Assembly: GCA_003453215.1 (NCBI GenBank) | Contig: DMMB01000064.1 | Span: 1,325 to 34,437 of the forward strand | Reading direction: 5' to 3' | DNA length: 33,113 nt | Source: Oscillospiraceae bacterium | GTDB taxonomy: Bacteria > Bacillota > Clostridia > Oscillospirales > Ruminococcaceae | Shown here: piece after piece, positions 7,147 through 15,892 of the stretch | Layout: each line of letters starts with the position of its first letter | Numbering within the stretch: the stretch's first letter is position 1 | Translations under genes and position numbers: made by a program | The notes under the pieces: model-generated | The model's input: the letters and a program-made list of their open reading frames with translations, nothing else | Database searches by the model: none | What the model was told of the DNA's origin: nothing

Positions 7147-7830
7147 TTACTTTGCTATATAGACCTGCTCTTCCGGGGTGCCGGGGTTCTGCTGGATGAC
7201 CGTAAAGAACAGCGTTTTGTACACCAGCTGATCCGGGAGCCGGGAATCGTAGACGGTTTCGTACCGGAAGCGCGGCACCTGATGGAACTGGGTAACAGCG
7301 ATATAATCGGACAACGTAAAGATGCCGAACAGCAGTACTGCACTGCCAAGAGCCGCCAAAACGCGCCATCCGCGGCGAGCCACCAGAGGGCGAATGATAA
7401 GGCTGCCGCCCACCAGAAAAAGAACGCTGCCGAAAACCGAATAGATGCAGCCCCAGCTGCTTTCGCTGGGAAAAATGGACAGTGCTGACACTATAATGAA
7501 CAGGCCGAAAGCCAAAAGTAAAAACCCAACGGTCTTTTGCTTTCCGGTTTTTCCCTCCATGCGGCTGTACTCCGCCATGGCGATGGCGGTCTCTTTTGTT
7601 TTGGGCTCCATGTTCTCGCTTTTCCTTTCTCCGTTGATCAATTCCGGGATGCTGACATCATAAAAATCTGCAATCTCGATCAGCATTCCAATATCGGGCA
7701 TATTGCTGCCGGTTTCCCAGCGGGAGACGGTTCGGCCGGATACCTTCAGCTGTTCGGCCAGCTGCTCCTGCGTCAGTTCTTTTTCCTTGCGAAGCGCTTT
7801 GAGAAACGCTCCGATTCTGATTTGATCCAT
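7147..7830 (-). CDS. Membrane-anchored XRE-family transcriptional regulator
   Basis: This 227-residue protein carries an N-terminal XRE helix-turn-helix (residues ~7-62, with LTQEQLAEQLKVSGRTVSRW as the recognition region), a charged linker, and then three hydrophobic segments at about 101-120, 128-147 and 156-175, followed by a polar C-terminal domain of ~50 residues. Such HTH-membrane proteins are common in Clostridia and usually regulate nearby or own transcription in response to envelope signals. The ribosome site is AAAGGAGGAG before the ATG. It is transcribed divergently from ymdB with its own promoter. The target is not evident; no ABC transporter, the usual partner, lies next to it. 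Confidence 0.82.
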   Translation of the reverse strand: MDQIRIGAFLKALRKEKELTQEQLAEQLKVSGRTVSRWETGSNMPDIGMLIEIADFYDVSIPELINGERKSENMEPKTKETAIAMAEYSRMEGKTGKQKTVGFLLLAFGLFIIVSALSIFPSESSWGCIYSVFGSVLFLVGGSLIIRPLVARRGWRVLAALGSAVLLFGIFTLSDYIAVTQFHQVPRFRYETVYDSRLPDQLVYKTLFFTVIQQNPGTPEEQVYIAK

Positions 7831-7853
7831 GTGGGTCTCCTCCTTTCATCCCC

Positions 7854-7882
7854 AGTATAGCGCCGGGGAGGTTATTTTTACA
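7854..7882 (-). promoter_or_regulatory. Probable promoter of the XRE regulator
   Basis: On the minus strand a TATACT -10 (plus 7854-7859) lies 24 bases before the start, with a weak TGTAAA -35 17 bases upstream (plus 7877-7882). The upstream stretch 7831-8058 is otherwise without a recognisable gene. Confidence 0.45.
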
Positions 7883-8058
7883 CGACACAAAGCGAGAAAT
7901 GCCGTATTTACTCTGCTTTTCCGGTCGGACAAAGCGGTCCGGTGCCATATGGTCTGTTCCGTTTGGCTATTTTTGTGCCAGGAAGTCAAAGCTCCCCGAC
8001 AGGAATTTATTCCTTACCTTTTATCGTAGCACGCCTGCCGGCTTTCATCAACGTTCGG

Positions 8059-8087
8059 TTGCAAAGGAGAAGGATTTGGGGTAGAAT
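8059..8087 (+). promoter_or_regulatory. Promoter of ymdB
   Basis: TTGCAA (8059-8064), 17-base spacer, TAGAAT (8082-8087), 31 bases before the start at 8119. Confidence 0.6.
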
Positions 8088-8118
8088 AAGGGGGAAATCA
8101 AACAGGATGGAGAGCCAA

Positions 8119-8892
8119 ATGAAGATATTATTTGTAGGCGATGTGGTACGGCAGAGCGGCTGTGAATTTCTGCGGCGGGAACTGCCGAACCTGCGGCGTT
8201 TTTATGGGGCGGATATGACGATTGTAAACGGAGAAAACGCTGCCGAGGGCAACGGCATTCTGCCGGCGAGCGCCGATCTCATTTTGGACGCCGGAGCCGA
8301 CGTCATCACACTGGGAAACCACGCGCTGCGCCGCCGGGAAATTTACCCGGTGCTGGAAGAAAGCGACCGCATCATCCGGCCGGCAAATTTCCACGACAGT
8401 GCGCCGGGACGGGGCTGGTGCCTGTACGACTGCCCCGGCAAACCGCGGGTGGCGGTGATTAACCTGCAGGGAAACTACCTGCTGGAAAGCCACGAAAACG
8501 CCTTTGATTGTATGGATCGGCTGCTGAAGGAGATGGACGCCCCGATAAAAATTGTTGATTTCCATGCCGAGGCAACCTCTGAGAAAATCTGCATGGGACT
8601 GTACCTGGATGGCCAGGTAAGCGCGGTGATTGGCACCCACACCCATATCCAGACAGCAGATGAACGGCTGCTGCCCGGCGGAACGGCCTACATTACCGAC
8701 GCAGGGATGTGCGGTGTATTCGATTCCGCGCTGGGGCTGGCGCCGGAGCCGGCCATCCGGCGGTTCCGGACCGGGCTGCCCACCCGCTTTGAGAGTATGA
8801 AGGGGCCGGTGCGGCTTTCCGGCGTGCTGCTGGAAGTGGACGGCAAAACCGGCAAGGCCCTTTCCATCAAACGGGTGAATGTGGACCAGTAA
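8119..8892 (+). CDS. ymdB: YmdB-family metallophosphoesterase
   Basis: The start chosen is ATG 8119, preceded by GGAGAG at 6-base spacing; it gives the family-typical beginning MKILFVGDVV. In-frame upstream ATGs exist at 8107 and 7942 but the former overlaps the ribosome site. The 257-residue length fits the family (about 260). Metal-binding motifs of the calcineurin-like phosphodiesterase fold are visible: GDVV (D8), NGEN (E39), GNH (N67, H68), DFHAE and GTHTH near the C-terminal third. In Bacillus, YmdB is a 2',3'-cyclic-nucleotide phosphodiesterase affecting biofilm and RNA turnover, and often neighbours rny. Here rny is not adjacent; the gene stands alone ahead of yloU. Confidence 0.9.
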   Translation: MKILFVGDVVRQSGCEFLRRELPNLRRFYGADMTIVNGENAAEGNGILPASADLILDAGADVITLGNHALRRREIYPVLEESDRIIRPANFHDSAPGRGWCLYDCPGKPRVAVINLQGNYLLESHENAFDCMDRLLKEMDAPIKIVDFHAEATSEKICMGLYLDGQVSAVIGTHTHIQTADERLLPGGTAYITDAGMCGVFDSALGLAPEPAIRRFRTGLPTRFESMKGPVRLSGVLLEVDGKTGKALSIKRVNVDQ

Positions 8893-8925
8893 ACTGAACA
8901 TCTGCTGAACAAATGCTCCTTTCTC

Positions 8926-8954
8926 TTGCCAGAACCAAAAAAGTATAGTATAAT
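8926..8954 (+). promoter_or_regulatory. Strong sigma-A promoter of yloU-fakA
   Basis: TTGCCA (8926-8931), 17-base spacer, perfect TATAAT (8949-8954), 60 bases before the yloU start. Confidence 0.8.
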
Positions 8955-9014
8955 AAAAAATCAGCAAAAACCGCGCGGCAGCGCAAACTGCCGCCACCAA
9001 AATGGAGGGATACA

Positions 9015-9362
9015 ATGATAGGCTACGAAAACACATTGGGTACCGTGGAGATCTCCCAGGAGTACTTTGCCAACCTGATCGGCATGGCGGCTTCCGAGTG
9101 CTACGGCGTTGCCGGAATGATCAACTCCACCTACCAGGGATTGCGTTACGCCATCACCAGAAGCGATGTGCCTGATAAGGGCGTGCGGGTAAAGACCACC
9201 GACGGCAAGCTGATTGTGGATATTCACATTGCTGTGACCTATGGAATCAATATCAGCGCCATCGTGCAAAGCATTATCCACAATGTGCGCTACACGGTGG
9301 AGGAATGCACCGGCTTTAAGGTAGCGCGCGTAAATGTATATGTGGATGAGATGACCGCGTAA
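9015..9362 (+). CDS. Asp23/Gls24-family envelope stress protein (YloU-like)
   Basis: A 115-residue protein spanning the Asp23 (alkaline-shock) domain: GTVEISQEYFANLIGMAA near the N-terminus, ECYGVAGM, a KTTDGKLIVDIHIAVTYG strand region, and a C-terminal VRYTVEECTGFKVARVNVYV segment. These proteins are cytoplasmic or membrane-associated and linked to envelope stress. YloU is almost always encoded next to YloV/FakA in Firmicutes, and that pairing is kept here, with a 72-base gap. The start has a GGAGG site (aatggagggatacaatg). Identity of the family is secure, the molecular role is not well known. Confidence 0.9.
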   Translation: MIGYENTLGTVEISQEYFANLIGMAASECYGVAGMINSTYQGLRYAITRSDVPDKGVRVKTTDGKLIVDIHIAVTYGINISAIVQSIIHNVRYTVEECTGFKVARVNVYVDEMTA

Positions 9363-9434
9363 ACGGTTCTCCCTTTCTCTATAATTGCAATTTGCAGGGA
9401 GCGCCGCGCGGCGCACCCGGAAGGAGCGTACGAT

Positions 9435-11111
9435 TTGATCACCGCAAAGCAGCTGTCGGAGGCGTATATCTCCGGCGCCAATAATATTGAAAACAACCGC
9501 CAAAAGGTAGACGCCCTGAACGTATTCCCCGTTCCGGACGGCGATACCGGCACCAACATGAGCATGACCATGGGCGCAGCCCGGGAAGATCTGCTGCACA
9601 ATGACTACCCCACCGTGGGCGATGTGGCCGGCAAGGCGGCTTCCGCCCTGCTGCGGGGTGCCCGCGGCAATTCCGGCGTTATTACTTCGCTTTTGTTCCG
9701 CGGCTTCAGCAAGGGACTGAAGCACAAAACCGAGGCCGGCGCCGCCGACCTGGTGGAAGCGCTGGAGATTGGCGTAGCGGCCGCCTACAAGGCCGTGATG
9801 AAGCCCACCGAAGGAACCATCCTGACGGTGGCGCGGGTAGCGGCCGAAAAGAGCCGCGCCGCCCTGACCGATGCAATGGAACCGCTGGAGGTATGGGATC
9901 TCATTATCCGGTTTGCCGAAGAGGCGCTGGCCCAGACCCCCGAACAGCTGCCGGTGCTGAAAAAAGCCGGTGTAGTGGATGCTGGCGGACAGGGTTTTGT
10001 CTATATTCTAAAGGGAATGCGGCAGGTCTTTGCCGGTGAGGGCATGGTAGCCGGTGCGGAAACGGACACCGCTGCCGCCGCCCAGGAGGAAACCGCCACC
10101 GTAGTGAATGCGGCCGGTGAAGTGGAGGAAGTGGATATTAATAATCCCTACTGCACTGAATTCCTGGTGATGCGGGACGACCCCGAACATGACCCGGCCG
10201 GACTGCGGGCTTATCTGGAATCCATTGGCGACTGTGTAGTGGTGGTGGATGACGATGAGATCATTAAATGCCACGTGCACACTGCCCACCCGGGCCTGGC
10301 GCTGGAAAAGGCCGGCACCTATGGTATGCTGACCAAACTGAAGATTGAAAATATGATAGAGCAGCACAAGGCGCAGGTGGCCAGCGTAAAGGAGCAGCAA
10401 AAAGCCGCAGCACCCCAGGCGGTGGATGTGGACCCGGCACTGAAAGCCGGCTTTGTGGCGGTGGCGGCTGGCGACGGCGTGCAGCAGCTGTTCCGGGACC
10501 TGGGCGTACAGCAGATTGTAAGCGGCGGCCAGACCATGAACCCCTCCACCGAGGATATTCTGCACGCGGCGGAACAGGTGCCTGCTATGGATGTCTATGT
10601 CCTGCCCAACAACAAGAACATTGTGATGGCGGCCGAACAGGCGGCGCGGCTGGCCCGTACCAGCGGGGTACGGCGCATCCATGTGGTGCCGACCACCACC
10701 ATTCCGCAGGGCATCAGCGCTATGATGGTCTACGATGAGGACGCAGAAATAAAAGACAACATTGAGACCATGCAGGAGGCCGCCGCCCATGTACAGAGCG
10801 GTTCCGTCACCTTTGCAGCGCGGGACAGTGATTACGACGGGCACCAGATAAAAGAAGGCGAACTGCTGGCGCTGGAAAACGGGAAGGTTTCCTTTACCGG
10901 GACAGATTTGGGTTCGGTAACCGCGAAGGTGGCCAACGACCTGCTGCAGGAGGACAGCCAATTTGTTACCCTGCTGTATGGCGAAGGAGTCACCGAGGAG
11001 CAGGCGGCAGAGGTAGAAGAAGCCGCGCGTGCCCTGCTGCCGGAGGACGTAGAGTTGACGGTCGCCTATGGCGGACAGCCGGTGTATTACTTCCTGATTT
11101 CGGTAGAATAA
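9435..11111 (+). CDS. fakA: FakA/YloV-type DAK2-domain kinase
   Basis: This 558-residue protein appears to start at TTG 9435, 8 bases after AAGGAG. The N-terminal DhaL (DAK2) domain holds the ATP/Mg motif PVPDGDTGTN (D35, D37, N41) and GARGNSGV near residue 75. A middle region and the C-terminal ~220-residue domain follow (IVSGGQTMNPSTEDIL and VLPNNKNI motifs), as in the fatty-acid kinase subunit A family. FakA phosphorylates fatty acids bound by a DegV-like FakB protein, for incorporation into phospholipid. No fakB is in the window. Length matches the family (about 550). Operon with yloU; a strong hairpin follows. Confidence 0.9.
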   Translation: MITAKQLSEAYISGANNIENNRQKVDALNVFPVPDGDTGTNMSMTMGAAREDLLHNDYPTVGDVAGKAASALLRGARGNSGVITSLLFRGFSKGLKHKTEAGAADLVEALEIGVAAAYKAVMKPTEGTILTVARVAAEKSRAALTDAMEPLEVWDLIIRFAEEALAQTPEQLPVLKKAGVVDAGGQGFVYILKGMRQVFAGEGMVAGAETDTAAAAQEETATVVNAAGEVEEVDINNPYCTEFLVMRDDPEHDPAGLRAYLESIGDCVVVVDDDEIIKCHVHTAHPGLALEKAGTYGMLTKLKIENMIEQHKAQVASVKEQQKAAAPQAVDVDPALKAGFVAVAAGDGVQQLFRDLGVQQIVSGGQTMNPSTEDILHAAEQVPAMDVYVLPNNKNIVMAAEQAARLARTSGVRRIHVVPTTTIPQGISAMMVYDEDAEIKDNIETMQEAAAHVQSGSVTFAARDSDYDGHQIKEGELLALENGKVSFTGTDLGSVTAKVANDLLQEDSQFVTLLYGEGVTEEQAAEVEEAARALLPEDVELTVAYGGQPVYYFLISVE

Positions 11112-11122
11112 AACAAAATAGC

Positions 11123-11157
11123 AGTGGCCCCCCGGTCGGAAACGGCTGGGGGCCACT
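11123..11157 (+). terminator. Terminator of yloU-fakA
   Basis: A 10-bp perfect stem (11123-11132 with 11148-11157) followed by AAAATTTTAT. The preceding A-rich stretch suggests only partial action towards the other strand. Confidence 0.7.
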
Positions 11158-11247
11158 AAAATTTTATCTTCTATTTGCGAGAACGGTGTGGCCTTGGCCA
11201 TGCCGTTTTTTGCTTTGCAGGGATTGGGCGGAGCCGGGTCCCCCAAG

Positions 11248-11589
11248 TCAGGTCTCATCTGATGCTTGCGGGGCCGCTTCATTTTGCTGCTGGTAGGCCC
11301 TCCCCCACACCACCATGGAATCGAGGATTGGCTTTAGGCTATAGCCGGTTTCGGTCAAGGTATATTCCACCCTGGGCGGGACTTCGGCATAGACTTTGCG
11401 GGTAAGTAGGCCCTTTTGCTCCATATCCCGCAGTTGGGCGGTTAAAACTTTTTGTGTGACGTGGCCAATAGAACGTTTGAGTTCCCCAAACCGTTTGGTT
11501 CCCTCCATCAGCTCGCGCAGAATTAAAACTTTCCATTTATCGCCGATCAGCATCAAGGTGGTTTCCACCGGGCAGGCAGGCAATTCCAT
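11248..11589 (-). CDS. HxlR-family transcriptional regulator
   Basis: A 113-residue winged-helix protein with the complete HxlR signature: N-terminal CPVETTLMLIGDKWKVLILREL (Cys6 is the conserved, often redox-sensing cysteine), GTKRFGELKRSI, VTQKVLTAQLRDMEQKGL recognition region, and a wing (VPPRVEYTLTETG). HxlR proteins such as YodB repress genes for quinone, aldehyde or electrophile defence. It is the second gene of an operon behind uvrA2 (20-base gap), so it may control uvrA2 itself through the palindrome at 14158-14171. Confidence 0.9.
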   Translation of the reverse strand: MELPACPVETTLMLIGDKWKVLILRELMEGTKRFGELKRSIGHVTQKVLTAQLRDMEQKGLLTRKVYAEVPPRVEYTLTETGYSLKPILDSMVVWGRAYQQQNEAAPQASDET

Positions 11590-11609
11590 TCGATTTTCCT
11601 CCCATTATT

Positions 11610-14093
11610 TTATAAATATTTTCCGGTTATACTATCGGGGTTTCTTTTTATTTCCTGCGGGGTGCCGCTGGCGACGATGCGGCCGCCGGCCTCTCCCCCG
11701 CCGGGGCCTATATCCAGAATATAATCGGCATTGCGGATGACATCCAAATCGTGTTCGATGACAATGACGGTGGCCCCGCTTGCCAAAAGTGCCTGAAAAA
11801 CGCCGAGCAATACGCGGACATCCAAGGGGTGCAGACCGATGGACGGTTCATCAAACACAAAGACGGAGTCTTCCTGCGTGCGGCCGATTTCGCTGGCCAA
11901 TTTGAGCCGCTGGGCTTCCCCGCCGGAAAGGCTGGGAGTTTCTTCCCCCAGTGTCAGGTAGCCAAGGCCCAGCTGCCCCAGTACATTCAGCTTTTGGCAA
12001 ACGGATTTCATATTTTTGCAAAAATCAATGGCGGAATTTACATCCATATCCATGAGTTCCGGCAGGGAAGCCGTTTGCCCCTCCCGGTTGGTCAGTTTGA
12101 CCTCATAAGCCGCCTTTGCATAGCGGGAACCGCGGCAATCGGGACAGGGAATATTGACATCGGGCAAAAACTGCACATCCAGGCTGACAACCCCGGTGCC
12201 ATCGCAGCCGGGGCAGCGCAGCGAACCGGTATTGTAGGAAAAATCGCTGGCTTTGTAGCCATGTTCTTGGGCAGCGGGCGATTTGGCATAGAGCTTACGC
12301 AGTTCATCATGAACGCCCGCATAGGTTGCCACCGTAGAGCGGACATTGATGCCGATCGGGGTAGCATCGATGAGTTTGACATGAGCAATGCCCTCGGCCG
12401 TAACCGAATGAATATGGGGCGGCAGCGAGGTTCCATTGATCTTTGCTTCCAGCGCAGGAATAAGGCTTTCCAGCACCATTGTGGTCTTGCCGGAACCGGA
12501 TACCCCAGTAACCACGGTGAGGCGCCCCTTGGGGATTTTTACTTCCAGCGGCTTTACTGTATGAATGGCGCCGGTAGAAAGATGAATGGCGCCCTGGGCA
12601 AACAGTTCTTCCGGGGCCACACTGCCCCGAATTTTTGTTTCCGCTTTCCCGGAAAGGAACGGCCCGATCTGTGAGGCGGGATTGGCTGCAATAGAGGAAA
12701 TTGCCCCCTGCGCAATGACATGGCCGCCCTTGGCACCGGCTTCCGGCCCCATTTCGATGACCCAATCGGCCTCTTTCAAAATCTGCGTATCATGATCGAC
12801 CAGAATGACCGAGTTGCCATCGGCCACCAGGTCGTGCATGACCCCGGTTAGGCCCACAATGTTGGAAGGGTGCAGACCGATGGAGGGCTCATCCAGCACA
12901 TAGAGCACACCGGTGGTGCGGTTGCGGACGGCGCGGGCCAGCTGCATCCGCTGCCGCTCGCCGGTGGAAAGCGTAGAAGCCGAGCGATCCAGCGTCAGAT
13001 AGCCCAACCCCAAATCCATCAGCCGCTTTGCTGTGCTAAGAAAGGCTTCGCAGATGCTTTCCGCCATGGGGCGCATTTCCTCCGGCAGGCTGCCGGGCAT
13101 ACCCTGTACCCAGGTCACCAATTCGGAAAGCGTCATGGTGCAGGCGGCATCCAGTGAAATGCCCCGCAGCTTTGGCGCGCGGGCCGCGGCGGAAAGCCGG
13201 CTTCCCTGGCATTCCGGGCAGATATCCTCTTTCAGGAATTTTTCCACCCGCTTCATGCCCTTTTCATCCTTGACCTTAGCAAGCGCATTTTCTACGGTAT
13301 AGACGGCATTGAAATAGGTGAAATCCAGTTCGGCAAAGTCATTGGAACCGGACTTTTTGGCGTGGTAGAGGATGTGCTTTTTTTCGGCGGGGCCATGGAA
13401 CACAATCTCCTTTTCCTGCTCGGTCAGATCGCAAAACGGCACATCGGTGCGCACCCCCATGGCGCGGCAAATATCCGTCATCAGCGACCACATCAGGCTG
13501 TTCCATGGGGCCACAGCACCTTCATCAATGGTCAGGGAATCATCCGGCACCAGCGTAGCCAAATCGACGGTGCGGACAATGCCGGTACCACCACATTTTT
13601 GGCAGGCGCCCTGTGAATTGAACGCCAGTTCTTCGGCAGAGGGGGCATAAAAATGAGTGCCGCACACCGGGCAAACCAGTTCTTTGCCGGCGGCGACCAG
13701 CAAAGACGGCGGCAGATAATGCCCATTGGGGCAGCGATGGCTGGCCAGACGGGAGTACATCAGGCGCAGGCTATTGAGCAGTTCGGTGCCGGTGCCAAAG
13801 GTGCTGCGGATGCCGGGCACGCCGGGACGCTGGTGCAGTGCCAGGGCGGCCGGGACATACAGAACATCATCAACCGAAGCCCTGGACGCCTGGGTCATGC
13901 GGCGGCGGGTATAGGTGGAAAGGGCCTCCAAATAGCGGCGGGAGCCTTCGGCATATAATACCCCCAGGGCCAGCGAGGATTTGCCGGAGCCGGACACCCC
14001 GGCAATCCCTACAATTTTCCCCAGCGGAATATCCACATCTATATTTTTGAGATTATGGACTTTTGCGCCGCGGATGAGCATTTTATCGATCAT
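11610..14093 (-). CDS. UvrA2-like excinuclease ATPase
   Basis: The 827-residue protein has the duplicated ABC-ATPase plan of UvrA: Walker A motifs GVSGSGKSS (~32-40) and GVSGSGKTT, signature motifs LSTGERQRM and LSGGEAQRL, and two DEPSIGLHP Walker B/D-loops. Zinc-binding CxxC pairs (CPVCG, CQKCG; CPGCDG, CPDCRG) are present. It is shorter than housekeeping UvrA (about 940), as in class II UvrA proteins that lack the UvrB-interaction domain. Such proteins are tied to resistance to DNA-binding drugs or damage tolerance (DrrC type). The operon with an HxlR regulator suggests inducible stress or drug protection. Start ATG at 14093 follows a GGAGAAAAACC ribosome site. Confidence 0.88.
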   Translation of the reverse strand: MIDKMLIRGAKVHNLKNIDVDIPLGKIVGIAGVSGSGKSSLALGVLYAEGSRRYLEALSTYTRRRMTQASRASVDDVLYVPAALALHQRPGVPGIRSTFGTGTELLNSLRLMYSRLASHRCPNGHYLPPSLLVAAGKELVCPVCGTHFYAPSAEELAFNSQGACQKCGGTGIVRTVDLATLVPDDSLTIDEGAVAPWNSLMWSLMTDICRAMGVRTDVPFCDLTEQEKEIVFHGPAEKKHILYHAKKSGSNDFAELDFTYFNAVYTVENALAKVKDEKGMKRVEKFLKEDICPECQGSRLSAAARAPKLRGISLDAACTMTLSELVTWVQGMPGSLPEEMRPMAESICEAFLSTAKRLMDLGLGYLTLDRSASTLSTGERQRMQLARAVRNRTTGVLYVLDEPSIGLHPSNIVGLTGVMHDLVADGNSVILVDHDTQILKEADWVIEMGPEAGAKGGHVIAQGAISSIAANPASQIGPFLSGKAETKIRGSVAPEELFAQGAIHLSTGAIHTVKPLEVKIPKGRLTVVTGVSGSGKTTMVLESLIPALEAKINGTSLPPHIHSVTAEGIAHVKLIDATPIGINVRSTVATYAGVHDELRKLYAKSPAAQEHGYKASDFSYNTGSLRCPGCDGTGVVSLDVQFLPDVNIPCPDCRGSRYAKAAYEVKLTNREGQTASLPELMDMDVNSAIDFCKNMKSVCQKLNVLGQLGLGYLTLGEETPSLSGGEAQRLKLASEIGRTQEDSVFVFDEPSIGLHPLDVRVLLGVFQALLASGATVIVIEHDLDVIRNADYILDIGPGGGEAGGRIVASGTPQEIKRNPDSITGKYL

Positions 14094-14134
14094 GGTTTTT
14101 CTCCTCTGGTGCCAGAATACCTATTGAAATCACA

Positions 14135-14163
14135 ATAGTATCCTTATAGTAACTACGGCACAA
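14135..14163 (-). promoter_or_regulatory. Promoter of uvrA2-hxlR
   Basis: On the minus strand TTGTGC (plus 14158-14163) and TACTAT (plus 14135-14140) with a 17-base spacer. The -35 box is formed by one half of the palindrome at 14158-14171. Confidence 0.55.
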
Positions 14164-14171
14164 TATTGTGC
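14158..14171. promoter_or_regulatory. Palindromic operator in the uvrA2 / 14248 divergent region
   Basis: GCACAATATTGTGC is a perfect 14-base palindrome, with AGTAA (14148-14152) and TTACT (14172-14176) as outer inverted arms. It covers the uvrA2 -35 and lies just upstream of the TATAAT (14202-14207) of the divergent operon. It is a candidate site for the HxlR regulator encoded in the uvrA2 operon. Confidence 0.6.
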
Positions 14172-14201
14172 TTACTTTACGAAATAGCCCTACGGCGTTA
14201 T

Positions 14202-14207
14202 TATAAT
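14202..14207 (+). promoter_or_regulatory. -10 box of the 14248-16682 operon
   Basis: A perfect TATAAT lies 41 bases before the start at 14248. No good -35 is seen at normal spacing, so activation or weak basal transcription is possible. Confidence 0.5.
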
Positions 14208-14247
14208 ACCAGCGAAGAAAAAACGCAATATTCTTTGGAGGTATATC

Positions 14248-15060
14248 ATGATGAACAAAACTGCTGAACGTACCGTAACACTGGAAAAGGGCCGCGTAGA
14301 TATTTATACGTATACGAAAAATGGGATTACCCTCTACGCCTACCAGACGCACGACGCCATCGATAACGAGGTATTTATCCTGGCCAAGGAGGGCCGCGGC
14401 GTGGTGGTAGAGCTGCCCTGCTTCTATGACAACATCCGGGAGCTGACCGCGTTTTTGAAGCAGGAAAGTCTTGCTATCGAAGCCAAGCTGGTGGCTTATC
14501 ACGCGGCAGGGGCCTCCTTCCTGCCGGAAGTCCCTGTTTATGGCACTGCTTCTTCCATTGCCTATAACACCACCGGCGGCGGGGCCGGACTGGTGGCAAA
14601 TTTTAAAAATCTCTTTGGTGAAAGCTTTGATGCCGGCCTTTGTGCCGTTGACCGCGTGATGGAAGAGGGCGAAACCGAGATTGCCGGAATTCGTTTTGTG
14701 GTAAAGCCCAATGCCGAAGCTTACGATCTGGAAATTCCGGAGCTGAACTGCGTATATACCCATATGATGGGGCACGATTGTCACTCCATTGTGGCCGGCT
14801 GTCCGCACGCCGATGGCATCATCTCCCAGCTGAATTATTACATTCGTAAGGGGTTTGATCTGGTACTGACTTCCCACTACACCCCCGAGGACCTGAAAGA
14901 CGCCCAGACCAAGGTGGACTATCTGATGGATCTGAAGGAAATTGCCCTGACCTGCCAAAATGCCGCCGAGATGAAGGAGAAGGTGCAGGAGAAATATCCT
15001 CTCTACAGCGGCCAGAATTACCTGGATATGACGGTGAACTTTTTCTTCCCCCAAAAATAA
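14248..15060 (+). CDS. Metallo-beta-lactamase-fold-like protein of unknown substrate
   Basis: This 270-residue soluble protein shows a reduced beta-lactamase-like layout: an N-terminal strand pair, a EVFILAKEGRGVVVELP region where the first sheet with Asp usually lies, a strand LVAYHAAG in the place of the HxHxDH motif (only one His kept), a MMGHDCHSIVAG segment like the later GH motif, and LTSHYTPE near residue 210. The metal site would therefore be incomplete or altered. It has a GGAGG site before the ATG. It is the first gene of an apparent operon with the macrodomain (22-base gap) and SirTM genes, which hints at a role in ADP-ribose or redox metabolism. No specific family name is offered. 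Confidence 0.5.
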   Translation: MMNKTAERTVTLEKGRVDIYTYTKNGITLYAYQTHDAIDNEVFILAKEGRGVVVELPCFYDNIRELTAFLKQESLAIEAKLVAYHAAGASFLPEVPVYGTASSIAYNTTGGGAGLVANFKNLFGESFDAGLCAVDRVMEEGETEIAGIRFVVKPNAEAYDLEIPELNCVYTHMMGHDCHSIVAGCPHADGIISQLNYYIRKGFDLVLTSHYTPEDLKDAQTKVDYLMDLKEIALTCQNAAEMKEKVQEKYPLYSGQNYLDMTVNFFFPQK

Positions 15061-15082
15061 TGGCTTTGAAAAGGAGCACACT

Positions 15083-15892
15083 ATGACGCAGGAAAACCGA
15101 CGGCTGTTCTTAATTCAGTCGCTGCTGAACGAACAAACAAAATACCGGCAGGTTGCCATCCCGCCCGATGCGGATGGCCAGCGGCGGCTTTTGCGCAGTC
15201 TGATGAACCTGCGTGCGCCCCGCCCCATAGGTGCTGCCTTTTTGGCCGAGCAGGATCTTTATCTGCAGCAGGAACTGGCCGATGGTGGCATCACCCATCT
15301 GAGCGATCTGCGGCCGATCCGGGGGGATCTTTACCTGTGGCAAGGAGATATTACCCGGCTGCAGTGCGGCGCCATTGTAAATGCCGCCAACAGCGGCATG
15401 ACAGGCTGCTACGTTCCCTGCCATGCCTGCATTGATAACTGCATCCATACCTATGCGGGGCTGCAGCTGCGGTTGGAGTGCGCCGAACAGATGGCCCGGC
15501 AAGGATATGAAGAGCCCACTGGCCGGGCCAAAATTACCAAAGCCTATAACCTGCCCTGCGATTACGTACTGCATACCGTCGGTCCCATCATCAAAGGGCG
15601 GGTAACGGCCCGCGACGAACAATTATTAGCCTCCTGCTACCGCTCCTGCCTGGCGCTGGCGGAACAGTACCAAATAGAGAGCATCGCGTTCTGCTGTATT
15701 TCCACCGGCGTGTTCCACTTCCCCCATCTGCGCGCGGCGGAAATTGCCATAGCGGCGGTGCGGCAATATAAAATGCAAACCGGAAGCCGAATGAAGGTGA
15801 TTTTTAATGTTTTCCAAGACGAAGATCGAACCATCTATGAGCGGTTGCTTGACGCCGATGAAGCGGCTGCAAAAGGCGCTTCAGGAGGCTGA
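15083..15892 (+). CDS. Zn-dependent macrodomain protein-ADP-ribose hydrolase
   Basis: A 269-residue protein with a helical N-terminal extension (~1-80) and a macrodomain (WQGDITRLQCGAIVNAAN). The segment NAANSGMTGCYVP then CHACIDNCIH (residues ~100-122) has the Cys/His ligands of the zinc-dependent macrodomain class linked to SirTM sirtuins (candidates C109, H114, C116). A substrate loop SIAFCCISTGVFHFP is present near residue 197. In Staphylococcus and Streptococcus these enzymes remove ADP-ribose placed by SirTM on a lipoylated GcvH-like carrier. Its stop lies 86 bases inside the following gene, indicating coupling. Start has an AAAGGAG site. Confidence 0.9.
   Translation: MTQENRRLFLIQSLLNEQTKYRQVAIPPDADGQRRLLRSLMNLRAPRPIGAAFLAEQDLYLQQELADGGITHLSDLRPIRGDLYLWQGDITRLQCGAIVNAANSGMTGCYVPCHACIDNCIHTYAGLQLRLECAEQMARQGYEEPTGRAKITKAYNLPCDYVLHTVGPIIKGRVTARDEQLLASCYRSCLALAEQYQIESIAFCCISTGVFHFPHLRAAEIAIAAVRQYKMQTGSRMKVIFNVFQDEDRTIYERLLDADEAAAKGASGG

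Noticed and set aside
9401..9414. 14-base GC-only palindrome between yloU and fakA
   Set aside because: Too low in complexity and without a linked promoter element to claim a regulatory site.
10008..11282. 424-codon minus-strand frame opposite fakA
   Set aside because: Same shadow effect, composition rich in His/Gly/Arg, no start signal.
11751..12674. 307-codon plus-strand frame opposite uvrA2
   Set aside because: Antisense to the conserved ATPase motifs; no promoter or ribosome site.
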